Origin: Grammothele lineata | Lineage: Eukaryota; Basidiomycota; Agaricomycetes; Polyporales; Polyporaceae | Reading direction: 5' to 3' | DNA: 64,000 nucleotides | NCBI GenBank assembly: GCA_002150815.3 | Contig: NDFF03000367.1 | Span: forward strand, 620,001 to 684,000 | Part shown: positions 1-12,059 of the stretch, piece by piece | How the letters are laid out: each line of letters begins with the position of its first letter | Position numbering within the stretch: the first letter of the stretch is position 1 | The notes under the pieces: model-generated | Told to the model about the DNA's origin: nothing | Database searches by the model: none | What the model saw: the letters and a program-made list of their open reading frames with translations, nothing else | Translations under genes and position numbers: made by a program

Positions 1-268
1 TCTACTGGAGTCATTTGGAAGCCCAAGTTGCATCGGATTGTACTATTTTATACCATTAATTTTGCGATTGAATAAATAAGCGCCGGTTGTGCGGCGTAGG
101 AGGTTGTTTGGATCAGACGCCGTTGCCAAACAAGTCGCCGAATTTGGTAGCCGCGCTTGAGACTTGCAGGAATTTCTCTGACGCCTTCACAGTCCTCGCG
201 TCGCCCGCGGTCGATTCGACTTCCCCTCTGTTCTCCTATTCTGAACCACAACGCCTTGAACAGTTGGA

Positions 269-1436
269 ATGGGCTCTTCTTCCAACAAGAAAAAGCAGGC
301 CGCTGCGGCACCTGCTGCAGGTGCTTCCACCGCCAGTTCCTCTCGCTCATCCTCCATGCCCATCACGATCTCCGGCTTCACCGTCCTCCCCGTGACATAC
401 TCCCCCACCGCTACCCACTATATCTATGCGCGCGCACACTCTGCGCCGAAACACAAGAACGCGAAAGGCAAGCAAAGGGAGGAACTCCCGGAGGGCCGCA
501 CGCTCTTCGTCGTGAACGTGCCGGTGGACGCGACGGAGCGCGAATTGGCGGTGTTGTTTAAGTCGTGCGGGACTGTTGAGCGGGTCGTGTTCAGCACAAG
601 TGGGGAGGGCGGTGCAATGGATGAGAGGGAAGGGGAGGTTGGGAGTGATGGGGATAGCGAGGACGAGGCGGATGGCGAGGTAGAGGAGGACGAAGAGGAG
701 AGCGAAGACGACGACGACGAAGAAACAGACTCGCGGCCGAAGAAGAAACGGAAAGTTGAAAAACCAAAAGGACCCCAAGTCATCCCTCTTCCCTCTGTTC
801 CCCTCCGTACAATCCGGCGGACGGGCCACACAGCGTACGTCGTCTTTCTGGACGAAGCCTCACTCGCGCGCGCAGTCAAACCCCCCGCACGGCCATACAC
901 CTGGCCCGTGGACGCAGACCCGAACGTACCGCGCGGGCTCGCGCACTACACGGCGCTATACGCGTCATGGCGGCCGCCGCTCGACGCCGTGCGCGCGCAC
1001 GCGGACTCGTGGATGGCCGCGTTCGAGCACGAGCAGGCGCAGAAGCGGCAGGAGAGCAAGTACAAGATGGGCGAGGCGGTCGTCGACGAGGACGGCTTCA
1101 CGCTCGTCACGCGCGGGGGCGCGTACGGGAAGACGCTCGGCGGTGGCGTCGGCGTCGCGAGCAAGCGGTTCATGCAGGACCAGGCGGCGGACGACGCTGG
1201 TGCGGGTGTGACGGGCAAGCGCCACCGGAAGAAGAAGGAGAAGAAGGAGAAAGAGGCGTTCTACGCATTCCAGGTACACGAGAAGAAGCGCAACGGTGAG
1301 TGCGGAGCGGTGGTCGTGCGACTAGAGATTATCCTTATCATTCGCGGCAGAGATTATCGACCTCAAAAAGAAGTTCGAAGAGGACAAGGCGAAGATAGAA
1401 AAGCTGAAGCAATCGCGAAAGTTCAAGCCATATTAG
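269..1436 (+). CDS. RRP7: Ribosomal RNA-processing protein 7 (Rrp7-like), 2 exons
   Basis: Exons 269-1295 and 1351-1436 are joined over a 55-nt GT-AG intron and give 370 residues. The intron removes a false tail; the true C-terminus reads EIIDLKKKFEEDKAKIEKL and ends in lysine-rich FKPY. The N-terminal part holds an RRM-like fold (around residues 75-215) interrupted by a long acidic stretch. That stretch runs directly into PKKKRKV, a textbook nuclear localisation motif. The C-terminal third has the family signature DEDGFTLV, then GG..Y..G and FYAFQVHEKKR. Known Rrp7 acts in the nucleolus in 40S subunit assembly (UtpC/CURI-type complexes). ATG 269 is the first in-frame start, and no gene overlaps. 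The family call is firm; the exact role is inferred from homologues. Confidence 0.93.
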
Positions 1437-2525
1437 TCTTGGTTTACGTGTGTGGGTAAGATGGCTTACGATGTTCTGCAGCATTGACGAAGTAAGGCTT
1501 ACCCTCGCACGTTCACCCAGGCCTTCAGTGAACTAGCTATACATAGTTTGTCTAGACTCCTGCGCAGCAGAGGATACGCGCATATTGCGACCAATTGCGA
1601 CCGCAGGTCTTGCCCTTGTTCACAATGATAGCGCAGATCTTGAGCTTGTTGTACGAAGGGCCCGGTAACATCGGCTCCGAACATTGTTCTCACTGCAGGC
1701 GCCCGGGCACACATGAGAGCACATGTCAGCCGACGTCAGGTGTTTCGTCGATACCGCCAGCGACAGTTGAATGTTTCTGCAGGTGCCCTCAGGGCCCAGG
1801 GTGCTGGGGCGGACCCAGGCTGGAGCTTTACCTGGTAGCAACACGTTCACCTGAATAACAGTTGGCTGAATATTTATAGGGCCAACGTGCCTACCAGGAG
1901 GACTAACCACCGGCTGGCTCAGCGGTTCAGCATTTCGGGACCCGTTGGCATGCCGCGTGCAGTCCTGGTGAGATCGCATCGTGTGTCTTTTGCCACGCCA
2001 CCAGAACCCAATTTACTCCCTATATCTCTCTTCTTTCCCAAGCTCACCCACGACGGTCTGCGCGCCACGGAGTAACGGGCTATTCGCCGCTTCATAAAGA
2101 CGATCGAGGTGTCTCGACGAGGATGTCGATATCTACTGATCGCCCATACGCACTCAGGTCCCCGCCGGAATCGACGTCGGGATCAGCAAAAGCGAACTCC
2201 GCGGCAGGCTTGCCACGAAGGACGCGATCAGACTGTTATATCCTGTTCAGGTAAGTGGCCCTGATGGATTTCGCGGTCACCTCGCGACTGAATTTATGCT
2301 CGCGTATGTCATCTGATGCTTTTAATATCACCCGCAAGACACTTGAGACGACAGTCCAACGGGCGCGCCTCTTGCCCACACTATCTCTCTCTTCCCGTCC
2401 TCCCGTCCACGACCGCGACGCCGTTTTGTGCATGCCACCCTGACCCCCGCCCGTCCGCCTAGGTCAGGAGCGTCTACCGGTCCTCCCGCTGCGACTAGTG
2501 AGGTCTGGCGTGGTGCGCTGGGAGC
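1437..2525. other. Intergenic, no gene recognised
   Basis: About 1.1 kb between RRP7 and the DUF6533 gene. Short open frames on both strands lack splice support or recognisable motifs. Bases around 2160-2252 could be read as a short exon ending at a GTAAGT donor. They cannot be joined in frame to the downstream gene, so I leave them uncalled. Confidence 0.5.
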
Positions 2526-4568
2526 ATGCGGTGAGTACCCGTCGATCTATCAAACGTCCTCGGTCCGAACGCATAATGACTGTATGCGTTGAATGGCCCC
2601 CCGCAGACATTACGTTCGCGACCTATACACGCTAGATGCCCAGTACATGCACGATCTTCACCTTGTTCGGTGAGTAGTGTTCGCGTTCACCGTTGCGGCC
2701 CTGCGCTGACGGCACTCGCCGTCGCGCGCGTGCACAGAGCGATCAGCGTCTCTGGATACATCCTCCTTCTCTGCGAATTCTTTGCAACGATAGAAGATGA
2801 GGTGCGTGTGCTTCTTACTATCTCGCTCTTCGGGTGAACCTCATGGTTGGGATCGTTTCTGCGTCGCTCCGCGCACGCAGGTCCGCTACATCTGGCCGAC
2901 GCGCTGGTCCACCGTCAAGGTCATCTACCTCGTCAACCGCTATGGCAACCTGGCGGTCTTGGCGGCGGCCAACGCACAGATCCTAGGAGTTTGGAGAAGC
3001 GCATCGCACATGGTGAGTTCTCTTTACTGTTGCGCGCGCACGGACCTCGGGATGCGGACTGAGCAGCGGAACGCGCAGTTCTGCTTTCAGTCGATGATCG
3101 CATTGTCGCTCATCGAGTTTGCGTCGTTTGCGGGAGTGCATGGTGCGTACGACTTATTCTGCCAATGCAACTCTCAAGCTTAACTTCCTTGATGATGGAT
3201 ATAGTCTTGGTGTTACTCCGGGCATGGGCTTCGTGGGGGCGCCGACCAGCGATTTTTGCGATACTTGGTCTGCTCTTCATCCTCTATGCCAGCGTTTGCG
3301 TCGCGATCCTGCTATGGGGCCTCATTGCTGTCGGCGGTGGGTACGGTTTCTATGCCTTTCTGCGCTTGATTGACAAGGTTGGTGTAGTGGACGCGTATCC
3401 GCTCGCTCATATAGTTGGAACATGTGTGAGCTTCGTGCCCCGTGAGTTTATCATATCGAGCGTTGTTAGGAGGATCGTGTGCTGATATCCTCCGCTTCAT
3501 TGTATAGCACTCTCTGTGAGTCATCCCCTCCCGTCACCGCCTATCATCTCTAACCGTTGCATACAAGTGGTTGATATGGTTTCCGAGGCATGTCTCGCAA
3601 TGCCCGCCCCCTTCGTCGCATCTCGCTCATTATTTTCTCTAGCCTCGTTCTGGAGGGCGCAGTCTTTATTTTGACCATGGTAGCGGTACGCGAGTTTCGC
3701 CGCGACCCTACGTTCGCGCTTCGTTCCCGAATAGTGCACATCCTCACCCGTGATGGTACGGTGCATTCCTCACGTCGCTCGTAGTCCTAACAACTCACCT
3801 CGCACCAACAGGCATTCTCTACTTCGGGTTGTCAGTCATTACCAGTGTGATGAACATGGTCGTCTGGGCTGTCTACGGAGACGTGAGTCTTCCTTTCCTG
3901 CTCCACCGCTGTCTCCATATTCGCTTCGAACATACACCGCAAGCTGACCTCGCCCCCGCCCGTCCGGGTCTCTTCACCCTCCCCGCCCTCAGCGCCCCCT
4001 GAACATGCTCGCTAACACGCTCACGAACGCCCTAATCGTGATCGCCGGGCAACGTCTTGTGCTCGACCTCCGCCGCGTCGGGCGTGGGGGCGCGCTCACC
4101 ACGACCCGCGTCGGGCGCGAGATCGACCGTGCCCTCGGCCGCCCCGACGGCGGCACACCGCCTGGGCGGTGCGCGGCCGACCCGCTGGCGTACTCGGCGC
4201 GCTTGACGAGCGCGAGCCCGATCACGTTCGCGGAGGGGGACCCGGACGCGTTCGACGCGCCGACGCCTACGTCGTTGCGCGGGCGGAGGCGGTGGTTCGA
4301 CCCGGAGGATACTTATGGGGATGTGGACGAGGAGGAGGAGGATGAGGAGGGAGAGGGGGATGGGGAGGAGGACCAGCAGATTGAACTCACCACGCTCCGC
4401 CGCCCGCGCGACACGCCGCAGCCGCCGCCGCCTCCACCACCACCACTGTCGCCTCCGTTACCGCCGGACCAGCCGCGCACGCCGCTGCCTGGACCATCTC
4501 CTCCGTCGCCACCGGTGCTGGATGACACCGCGTTACGGGAGTGGGCGCGCGCGATGACAGCCGTATAG
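2526..4568 (+). CDS. DUF6533-domain multi-span membrane protein, about 9 exons
   Basis: A chain of short exons reads through as one integral membrane protein. Exons: 2526-2530 (only ATGCG), 2607-2669, 2738-2801, 2881-3012, 3079-3142, 3205 to about 3441, about 3588-3755, 3812-3882 and 3993-4568. The second to fourth exons carry the basidiomycete DUF6533 signature: IEDEVRYIWPTRWSTVKV followed by YLVNRYGN. Several hydrophobic helices follow. The last exon is a hydrophilic tail with an acidic run and proline runs. ATG 2526 is chosen because the frame is closed upstream at 2499 and the 5-nt exon keeps phase. The junction between 3441 and 3588 is uncertain: the simple intron is 146 nt, longer than its neighbours, and a mini-exon may be missing. 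DUF6533 proteins are fungal plasma-membrane-type proteins of unknown function. Confidence 0.8.
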
Positions 4569-5217
4569 ACGGGCGAAGGCTCCATCCCCGCCCACCATGT
4601 TGTAATTTTACTGTACATTCCTATGCCCCCCGCGCGGCAGGCTGCCCCGCCGCGCGACGCCCTCCGAGTATACCTTACATACTGATACGACCACATGCAC
4701 ACGCACACGCACATGGACCCGGCCCACTACGATACGCGTACATCCCACCCATACTTAGTTCTACACTGCTAGTTTGATGCTTGCTCTAGATCTGCTTTGC
4801 TGTGAATGCTTTCGTACCCCTGAAATCTTTCCCCTTCCCACTACCTCAGAGGGTGTCATGCGTGGTCCTTGAGTCTCTCTTTCCACGACGCCGCCGCTGC
4901 CGCCGCGGGATTCGGGGCGAAATAGCGTTTTGACTGAGGACGAGGGTGACGGCACCTCCCAACGTGAGACGTCTCGCTCGCAGGAGCTTCAATACGATCC
5001 TACGCGCAGTCAGAGCGGACCGAAACACACGAAGCGAGCGAGATACAATAGCGATAGCGTCGGCGTGCGATTCGATCGCGGATAGTACAGCAGTGTGGTA
5101 CAAGCGTTAAGTTAGCCCTCAAAGCACCGTTCGTTCCCTGAGTCATCCCAAACAGATCCCATGGACACTGTCCAGCAAACGCAGTGCGTGTGGCCGCACG
5201 CGCGATGAATTCAACAT
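4569..5217. other. Convergent intergenic spacer
   Basis: Lies between the 3' ends of the DUF6533 gene (+) and the WBP2-like gene (-), so it should hold both 3' UTRs. It has a CA-rich stretch near 4695-4712. No gene is seen. Confidence 0.5.
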
Positions 5218-6149
5218 TCAGGGCTCGTAACCGGGAGGCGCGTCCGAGGGGACGTCTCCGGGGACGTACGCCGTTGGGCCTGAGGACGAGGAGCCGCCGG
5301 CGCCACTGCCGCTGCCGCCGGGCGCACCGTACGCCGCTGTAGGACACGAGACGGGGACGAGGCCGTTCGGTCAGCGCGCGCGCTCACACGCAAAGCAGGA
5401 CACGAAGGAACAGGTCCCGAACGCCGATCGCTCGGGGATTGGGAAGTGCGAAGGGGCGGCAAGGGGCGGGGAGAGAACGCGGGCAGGGGCAGGAGCAGGA
5501 GCAGGGGAAGGGGGGGGGAAGAAAGGGAGTAGAAGAAGAAGGGGAAGAGATGGGGAAGAGAGGGCGGGGACGATGAAGATGAAACTCACGAAGGTCGAGC
5601 TCGTCCTCGGGGTTCGCGCGGCTCTTGTTGACGGCGCGCTCGCGCGTCTTGTCGAGCGCGGCGGCGAAGCGGGCGAACGCGTCCTTGTCGCCCTTTGCGC
5701 ACCGGAGCTCCGCGCGCGCGCACTCGCTCGCGCTCCCGGGGGGCGCGGCGATGTCGAGGAGGATGCGGGGCGGGTTGAAGAGCCGTGGGGGCTCCTGCTT
5801 GATGGCGAGGAGGGCGGTGTGCAGGACGGAGAGGGATTCGAAGGCGTCAGGTCCCACTGTGTCCGCCACGACCATCATCTGCAATCGGGAGCGGGAGTGG
5901 TGACCGCGTGCATCGAGAGGGGGTTAGGCAGGGGGCGAGGTGAGTCCGAGATCGGGTCTGGAGCAGAAATGTGGCGAAACATACTCGGAGGTCGGTCAGG
6001 AATATCTTCCCTCGGCCTTCGATCTTCTTCGCGGAAGGGTCAGCTGGGGTGAGGACATAGTCTATGTTCTCCACGGTGCGGATTTCGATCTCGTCCTGGA
6101 GCGGCGTCGGCGTGCGTGACGGACTGAGTGTTATCGCGTTGAGGGACAT
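5218..6149 (-). CDS. WBP2-like PH-GRAM domain protein, 3 exons
   Basis: Exons on the minus strand are 6149-5985, 5878-5590 and 5336-5218, giving 190 residues with all phases consistent (0, then 1). The N-terminus (residues about 25-60) reads EIEIRTVENIDYVL...GRGKIFLTDLR, the first half of a GRAM/PH-like fold with the typical 'becomes a membrane/transcript line' pattern K..LTxLR. The rest of the fold is in exon 2. Exon 2 ends NPEDELDLPAYG, like the ELPAY segment of WBP2 and postacrosomal-sheath proteins. The tail is Gly/Ser-rich and ends PPGYEP, a PY-like motif that could bind WW domains. WBP2 proteins are small adaptors. No catalytic activity is expected. The function in this fungus is inference. 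Confidence 0.82.
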
Positions 6150-7329
6150 AGTTGAGATGTGGTGAATCGATCTCTAGATAGATGTGCGGATATAGGATAG
6201 ATAGATTGGACAGGAGCAGGTAGTCGTGGGCGTGCGGGTCTGAGAGTGGTCGTCACAAAGGCAGGAGATCAAACGAGGCGGGGGACGTCCTTGAGGAGGA
6301 CGTGGTGGGCGATTGGCGGTGGGTGGGTCGAGAAGATGCGAGACAAACGGCGTGCATTGGACTCAGCTGGCGGGGTGCAAACCCTGGCCACAAGCGGCCG
6401 AGCGCAGACAGCCACGAGCGGCGTTCCTGCTGTCCGCATCTCAATCAAGCATCAACGCGTGCCCGGGCCGCCCGCGCCATGACATCATTTCCCTCTCCTC
6501 GGGCGTACACGAGGCTCTTATTACAACCAACTCGTTCTATAGGTTTATGGCACATTTCAAGGACTAGGGCTGTATACACTTCAGGTGAACTGCACACGTC
6601 CTTTTTGGCTGCTAGGGCCATGATTCACAATCTTACTTCCCGAGTTGTTTTGAAATACCAAGATTGATGATGGTGTTCGGTGGATGATCTACATACCACT
6701 GGCATTCTATCATGGTGGTCGGTCAAATCGGTGTCTGACTTTCGGGAAAACATCGAACCATGGTTGTCTGACGGGACCACGCGACGATCATTCTTCCGAC
6801 TACCAACTATCTGTGCGGCGCGATGTTATCATAAGTTGCCTGGTCTCGTACCCATCCGTGTGAGGAATAGGATGGGTACGAGACCGAAGTTGCCCATCGC
6901 AAGCAGTAGTCATGGAGGGACTCCGCAAGCTTGCCCGGAGTGAACGCCACCATCGACCGTGCGCTTGAGGGCCCCCTGAACGCTGCTCGTAGTGATTAAG
7001 ATGAGCGCACCTAAAGCTATCGTGACTGAGACAGAATTCTGACGTTCTAGGACTTGCCGCGGATTATACCGTTGCCTACTTGTTTCTAAAACACAATGTC
7101 TCAGAGGAAGAGTGTCCGACTCTGTAACGCATTGTGCCACTGGCTGTCCAAGAACATCGTCAAAGAAGATATCCATAGGGGCCAACTTGAGGCATCTCCT
7201 TCCTGAAGCTCCGGAGCTTTAATCTCCATCCTACTGGGCCTTCTCCGAGGCCTGTACACCCGGCCGCAGGCCTGACTCCTTCAAACGGAGAAGAGCGGCA
7301 TGCCGACATAGGAGCGTAATTCTCCAAGG
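6150..7329. other. Intergenic region with a perfect hairpin repeat
   Basis: Upstream of the WBP2-like gene and before the duplicated S53 unit. Apart from the hairpin at 6842-6885 I see no gene. Open frames here are short and have no plausible splice partners. Confidence 0.5.
6842..6885. repeat. 16-bp perfect inverted repeat (hairpin), 12-nt loop
   Basis: Arm GGTCTCGTACCCATCC (6842-6857) is followed after 12 nt by its exact reverse complement GGATGGGTACGAGACC (6870-6885). A diverged copy of the left arm and loop lies at 43827-43860. This points to a dispersed element or a conserved structured site rather than chance. Confidence 0.85.
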
Positions 7330-8636
7330 GGCTCGTGCCTAGGCACAAGCTATAGTAAGTGCCGGATTCTGTCCTGACTGGTAACTGTTGGCCCTGTGCA
7401 TTGACGTGAGGCGAAGCGAAGAAGCTGTCAGTCGTTAAATGACCCGAGTACCTGCTTTCAAGGCTTTCACATCAATAGGCTGGACCATGAGACCGACGTC
7501 GAGGCTGGATAGCAACCCGCCACAGGTGGTCCCGAAACAAGGCGGCGCAGTAGGAATGTCTCGTCACCACGAGCGGAGAGGCGTAGACAGGGCTCGGAGG
7601 AGTTTTTTAGCTGCTCAGTGCTCGGAAGAAACAATCGCTCCGACCGATCTCCATGGCAGCAGCTCGTGAAGAGTGACTAGACAAAGATTTGTAGATATCG
7701 TTAAGTAGCATGCACTTTTGAGGCATCGCGTCGAGACTCGACGTGGGCGGGTGCTCGTGGTGATGGTGGGTGAGAGCCTATTATTCGTGGCTGTGCACGC
7801 ACGCCGGCATCGGGAAAACATCATTCAAGTGGACGCGCGTAGCGCTAGCACCACCCCTTGTACTCACACCACCATCACGTACGTTGCATGTGGAACCTCT
7901 TCTACTGGACCCGATGTCGCCTTCCTTCAAACACCCTCACGTCTTGTCTATGACTGCTCCGTACCGCTCGGTCGGCTGAGTCGCTCGACGCCTTACGTTT
8001 GCCACGCCGGACGGCATCGGGGCCACTACATGCCGTTTCTCATTCTGTAGCTCTCACGAGCAGAATACTTGATATTAGGGCTTATTGCAACGTACAAGGA
8101 TGCAGCATGGGTATGTTTCCGCAAGTTGAATGGTTCAAGATCTGGTGATAACTATACTCACAGGTGAGGCTTTGGCGGGGAAATGCTAAGCCGGCGACCA
8201 TGCTCGGTGTTTCGTGGTGCCACCTCCAACGTAAGTGTGGTAGTACATAGCGTCCGCTTAATCTCCTAGCGTTCGGTAAGTCGTGATATCCTCCGCTCTC
8301 AACAGTTCCTACAGCATATATGTATCGTTAGCCTACGTCGGCGTCTAGCGCAGAGGCTACGCGGATCGCTTCCCAGACTCTTCCGTCAATGAACAGTTAG
8401 TGGGAAAGGCGGAGGAATGGCCAACTTCGTGCCCCGCACTCGCCATCCAGTACACCCAAAGCCCGCCGAAATTCCCACCGCCCTGGAAGATCGGGCCTAG
8501 AATGTCCATCAGTCGTGTCACCCAGCGACGATTCTGGCGCATCGCGCCTCGAAGTCGAACCGCGTCTCCCCGCTCCCATCAAAGGCAACTCCATCCACTC
8601 CGTCGTATCCGTCCCGCGGGGCATGTGTGCACGCAA

Positions 8637-8644
8637 TATAAATA
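8637..8644 (+). promoter_or_regulatory. TATA box of S53 gene copy 1
   Basis: TATAAATA lies 92 nt upstream of ATG 8729. The same octamer sits at the identical distance in the second copy, inside a longer conserved stretch, so it is a credible core promoter. Confidence 0.7.
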
Positions 8645-8728
8645 CAGGCAGCACGCGATAGCTCCCCTCTGCAGCCTTCTGCGAGGCTCTCGACCGGCAC
8701 CCGCACTAGCCTCAGCACGTCGCTAGTC

Positions 8729-11334
8729 ATGCGGTCGCTCTCTGTCTGGATCCCCCTCGCCCTCGCACTCGCGGCGGCGGCCGTCCCCGCCGCGGACGGC
8801 GCGCACAAGCTCAAGGAGCGCGTCCCCTACCCGCGCGGGTGGACTAAGGCCGCGCCAGCACCGGCGGACCACATCCTCGAACTCCGCATCGCGCTCCCCC
8901 AGCCCAACTTCGCTGAGCTCGAGCGGCACTTGTACGAAGTCAGGTGCGTGGGTGCGCGCGGGGCGGGGCGTCGGTGTGGAACGGCGCGCTGATAGTGCCC
9001 GGGACGCGTTTGCAGCGACCCCTTCCATGACCGGTACGGTCAGCACCTGTCCAAGGAGGAGGTGGAGTCCCTCGTTGCGCCTGGCGTTGACAGCGTCCAC
9101 CTCGTCAACGAGTGGTTGGCTTCCCACGGCCTCATGGAAGACAGCCTGTCCCGCTCTCCCGGGCAGGACTGGGTCATGGTGAAGGTTCCTGTGAGCCTTG
9201 CGGAGGAGATGCTGAAGACGGTGCGTGCTCAGGCACCCGAATTCCTCTGCGACACGAGCTTACGCGTAGATGTCTGAAGGAATACCACGTCTGGACGCAC
9301 GACGAGACCGGCGACGCCATCGTGCGGACAACTGCATACAGCCTTCCCGAACACCTTCACGACCACGTCGAGCTCGTACAGCCGACGACGATGTTCTCGC
9401 GGACGCGCGCGCTCCGCACGACGTTCCACATCGACGACGCCGCCTCGCAGGCGTCCGCTAAAATTGCCGCGGACGCGCCCCCAATCAGCGTTCCCTCCGC
9501 GTCGGGCGGGCACGTCGACGCGAGCTGCAATGAGACTATCACGATCACGTGCCTCCAGCAGCTCTACAACGCGGTCGGCTTCACGCCCTCGGCGAAGAAC
9601 GGGAACCAGATCGGTATCACGGGCTACCTCGAGCAGTTCGCGAACTTCCAGGACTTGCAGACGTTCTACGCTGACCAGCGCCCGGACGCGCTGAACTCGA
9701 GCTTCACAACTATTCTCATTAATGGTACGTACCTCTCCGGCGTCAGCGGGTGGCGTTGCGCGCGGAGGCTGATTTCGTTATTGCGCAGGTGGCCAGAACA
9801 ATCAAACCCTGGCCGAGGCCGGCCCGGAGGCTAACTTGGGTAAGCATCAGTCGAGTCTATCGGACGGACTTTGTCGCCTCACAGTGCCGTCTAATGTCCG
9901 CCAACAGACACCCAGTTCGCGTTCGGTCTCACGTTCCCTACGCCCGGCACGTTCTGGTCGACCGGCGGCAGCCCGCCATTCAAGCCTGATGCCATCACAA
10001 CTACGAACTCGAACGAACCATACCTCGACGTGAGTTTGAAGTGCTCTTCATATGGTTTGTGTATTGACGTGAGAACTTCTCTCTGGCGTAGTGGCTTGGC
10101 TTTGTCCTCAAGCAAAAAGACATCCCTCAGACGATATCGACTAGTTATGCCGATGATGAGCAGACTGGTGCGTTCTATGTGCTCCTCAACGCCCTGCTAT
10201 ACGCTCACCGGCACTTAACAACAGTGCCTCCCAGCTTCGCCAAGCGCGTTTGCGCCGACTTCGCTCAGCTCGGTGCGTAATTCCCCCGCCGCCTGCCCTT
10301 CAGTTATTGACATCCTCCGCCTTCCCTGTCTCCTGGTGCCTTGTCCCTGCTTGCTTCTCTCGCTCGCACTCGCACGCCGCATATCGTCCCCGATGTGCGA
10401 CTGGGACGCACGAACAGGGGCGCGGGGTGTGTCGCTTATATTCAGCTCCGGAGACGGCGGCGTCGGCGACGGCGACTCGGACCCTGCGACGCAAAAATGC
10501 TTCACGAACGACGGGCGCAACGTAACGCGCTTCGTTCCCCTCTTCCCGCCCTCGTGCCCCTTGTCAGTCTACGTCCGCTCTGGCGCTGGAGTACTGTCGC
10601 TGATCTGTGCTCGCTTTCGTGCGTTCTGTCTTTATCTTGCAGCGGGACCGTGGTTGGCGGGACGATCCACGTGCCTGAGACGGCCGTATTTTTCTCGGGC
10701 GGTGGCTTCAGCGACCTCGTGCGTAGCACTGTCTTTGCCTTCCTGGCCTGGACGTCATGGTCCTGATCTGCGCCTGCCACCGCGGGCTTCTCCCTCACAG
10801 TTCCCCCGCCCCGCGTACCAGGAGGCTGCGGTGACCACGTTCCTCAAGACGCTCGCGCCTGGCACTTATAAGGGCCTCTTCAACCCCAACGGCCGCGTAA
10901 GTCCTCCCGCCTCTCTCCTCCCCCCATCTCCCTTCTCCTCTCCTACTCGCGCTCACTCGCTCCTCCAACAGGCCATTCCCGACGTCGCCGCCCAATCCGA
11001 TTTCTTCCGCATCTTCCTCGGCGGGAGCGCCTTCTCCATCGGGGGCACCTCCGCCGCGGCCCCCACCTTCGCCGGCATCGTCTCCCTGCTCAACTCCGCG
11101 CGCCTCTCCGCCGGCAAGCGCCCCCTCGGGTTCCTCAACCCGCTCGTGTACGCCATACACGCCATAGAACCCAGCGCGTTTAACGATATCACGGTGGGGA
11201 ATAACCCGGGCTGTGGGACGCCGGGCTTCAATGCGACGAAGGGGTGGGATCCCATTACGGGCGTGGGGACGCCGAACTTTGGGAAGTTGAAGAGGATTGT
11301 TACGGAGGATTTGTTGGGTATTGTTGGGCTTTGA
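8729..11334 (+). CDS. Secreted S53 serine-carboxyl peptidase (sedolisin/pro-kumamolisin), copy 1, 11 exons
   Basis: Exons: 8729-8943, 9016-9220, 9280-9724, 9789-9839, 9908-10029, 10092-10167, 10225-10272, 10418-10562, 10643-10718, 10801-10896, 10972-11334. Together they give 613 residues with every phase matching. Residues 1-24 form a signal peptide ([15 protein letters not shown]). The propeptide follows (pro-kumamolisin type; [17 protein letters not shown], then [17 protein letters not shown]). The mature domain has YLEQF...QDL (candidate catalytic Glu/Asp), FSSGDGG (oxyanion Asp region) and [12 protein letters not shown], whose Ser is the nucleophile. The SGTS motif of the family is GGTS here. 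The family hydrolyses proteins or releases tripeptides at acid pH outside the cell. It is a tandem paralogue of the gene at 13528. Confidence 0.95.
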
Positions 11335-11590
11335 GCGCGGGGTGCTCGAGTGATGCGCTCCGTGCGCTCGACGAGGATGTGCACGCGGAATCATGATGCA
11401 CGTGGACCCTGAGGCACGCGCGCGATTGCCTGCTCCGGGCATACACTTACTTACGCTGTTGTATGTGTGTAGAACTATCACGACAGTCTTGGATATCTCT
11501 GGCGCGCTCTGGCGCGGATGGTGTGCGCGTGATCTGGGCCTTCTCTAAATACATAAGTGATATACTCTTGATCATGATGCGCGCTTCCCC

Positions 11591-12059
11591 ACGACAGACA
11601 AGGCGGGGATTCCCGATTTTCATGTGAAAGAGAAATCGTAGAAAAACCATCGCGCGGGGTTACCTTTTCTACGGTTTTTCAACTGTTTTCCTTGGTCAGG
11701 AAAGGTATCATATCGCTGATAATTTGCAACAAAGAAAATCGCTCGGAAACCGCCGGCAGGAGGAGGAGGGAAACCGACGGAAAGGTTTCATTCTGTGCGC
11801 ATGCATCACGTGACAGTGCAGGAAAACCGAAGAAAAGGAGTGAAGGGTATGTACAGTTCCACAATACGTGCTTTCAGTGATTTCCCTATACCATAAAATG
11901 TAAAAATTCCTATGAGAGCAATATTGTCAAGCGTTCTCGCACCAGGCGCTCCTCATCGCGACACGCTGCGCCCCGCTTATCGCTATCCGCCGAGCCCTCC
12001 CCGAGGTCCATAGAGAATGGGGTCCTAGCACGTTGACGCAAAGACGTAATGAGCGAATG
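11591..12059. other. Spacer between the two duplicated units
   Basis: About 470 nt that is not shared by the duplicated units. It is purine-rich, with several GAAACCG/GAAAACCG motifs (11640-11840). No gene is seen. Confidence 0.5.

Larger units (their letters stand above)
7330..11590. repeat. Tandem duplication unit, copy 1 (S53 peptidase plus upstream region)
   Basis: This stretch aligns by eye along its length with about 12060-16372. The match covers about 1.4 kb upstream of the peptidase, all exons and introns, and about 250 nt of 3' flank including the shared TTACTTACGCTGTTGTATG. Left homology fades near 7330/12060 and right homology near 11590/16372. Both peptidase frames are intact. 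Boundaries are approximate. Confidence 0.85.

Noticed and set aside
1595..2443. Several short frames between RRP7 and the DUF6533 gene
   Set aside because: No motifs, poor splice sites, and none joins in frame to either neighbour.
7770..7979. Conserved 69-codon frame upstream of S53 copy 1 (partner 12466-12717)
   Set aside because: Between the two copies nearly all base differences change the amino acid, and no ATG context is shared. The conservation is at DNA level, not protein level.
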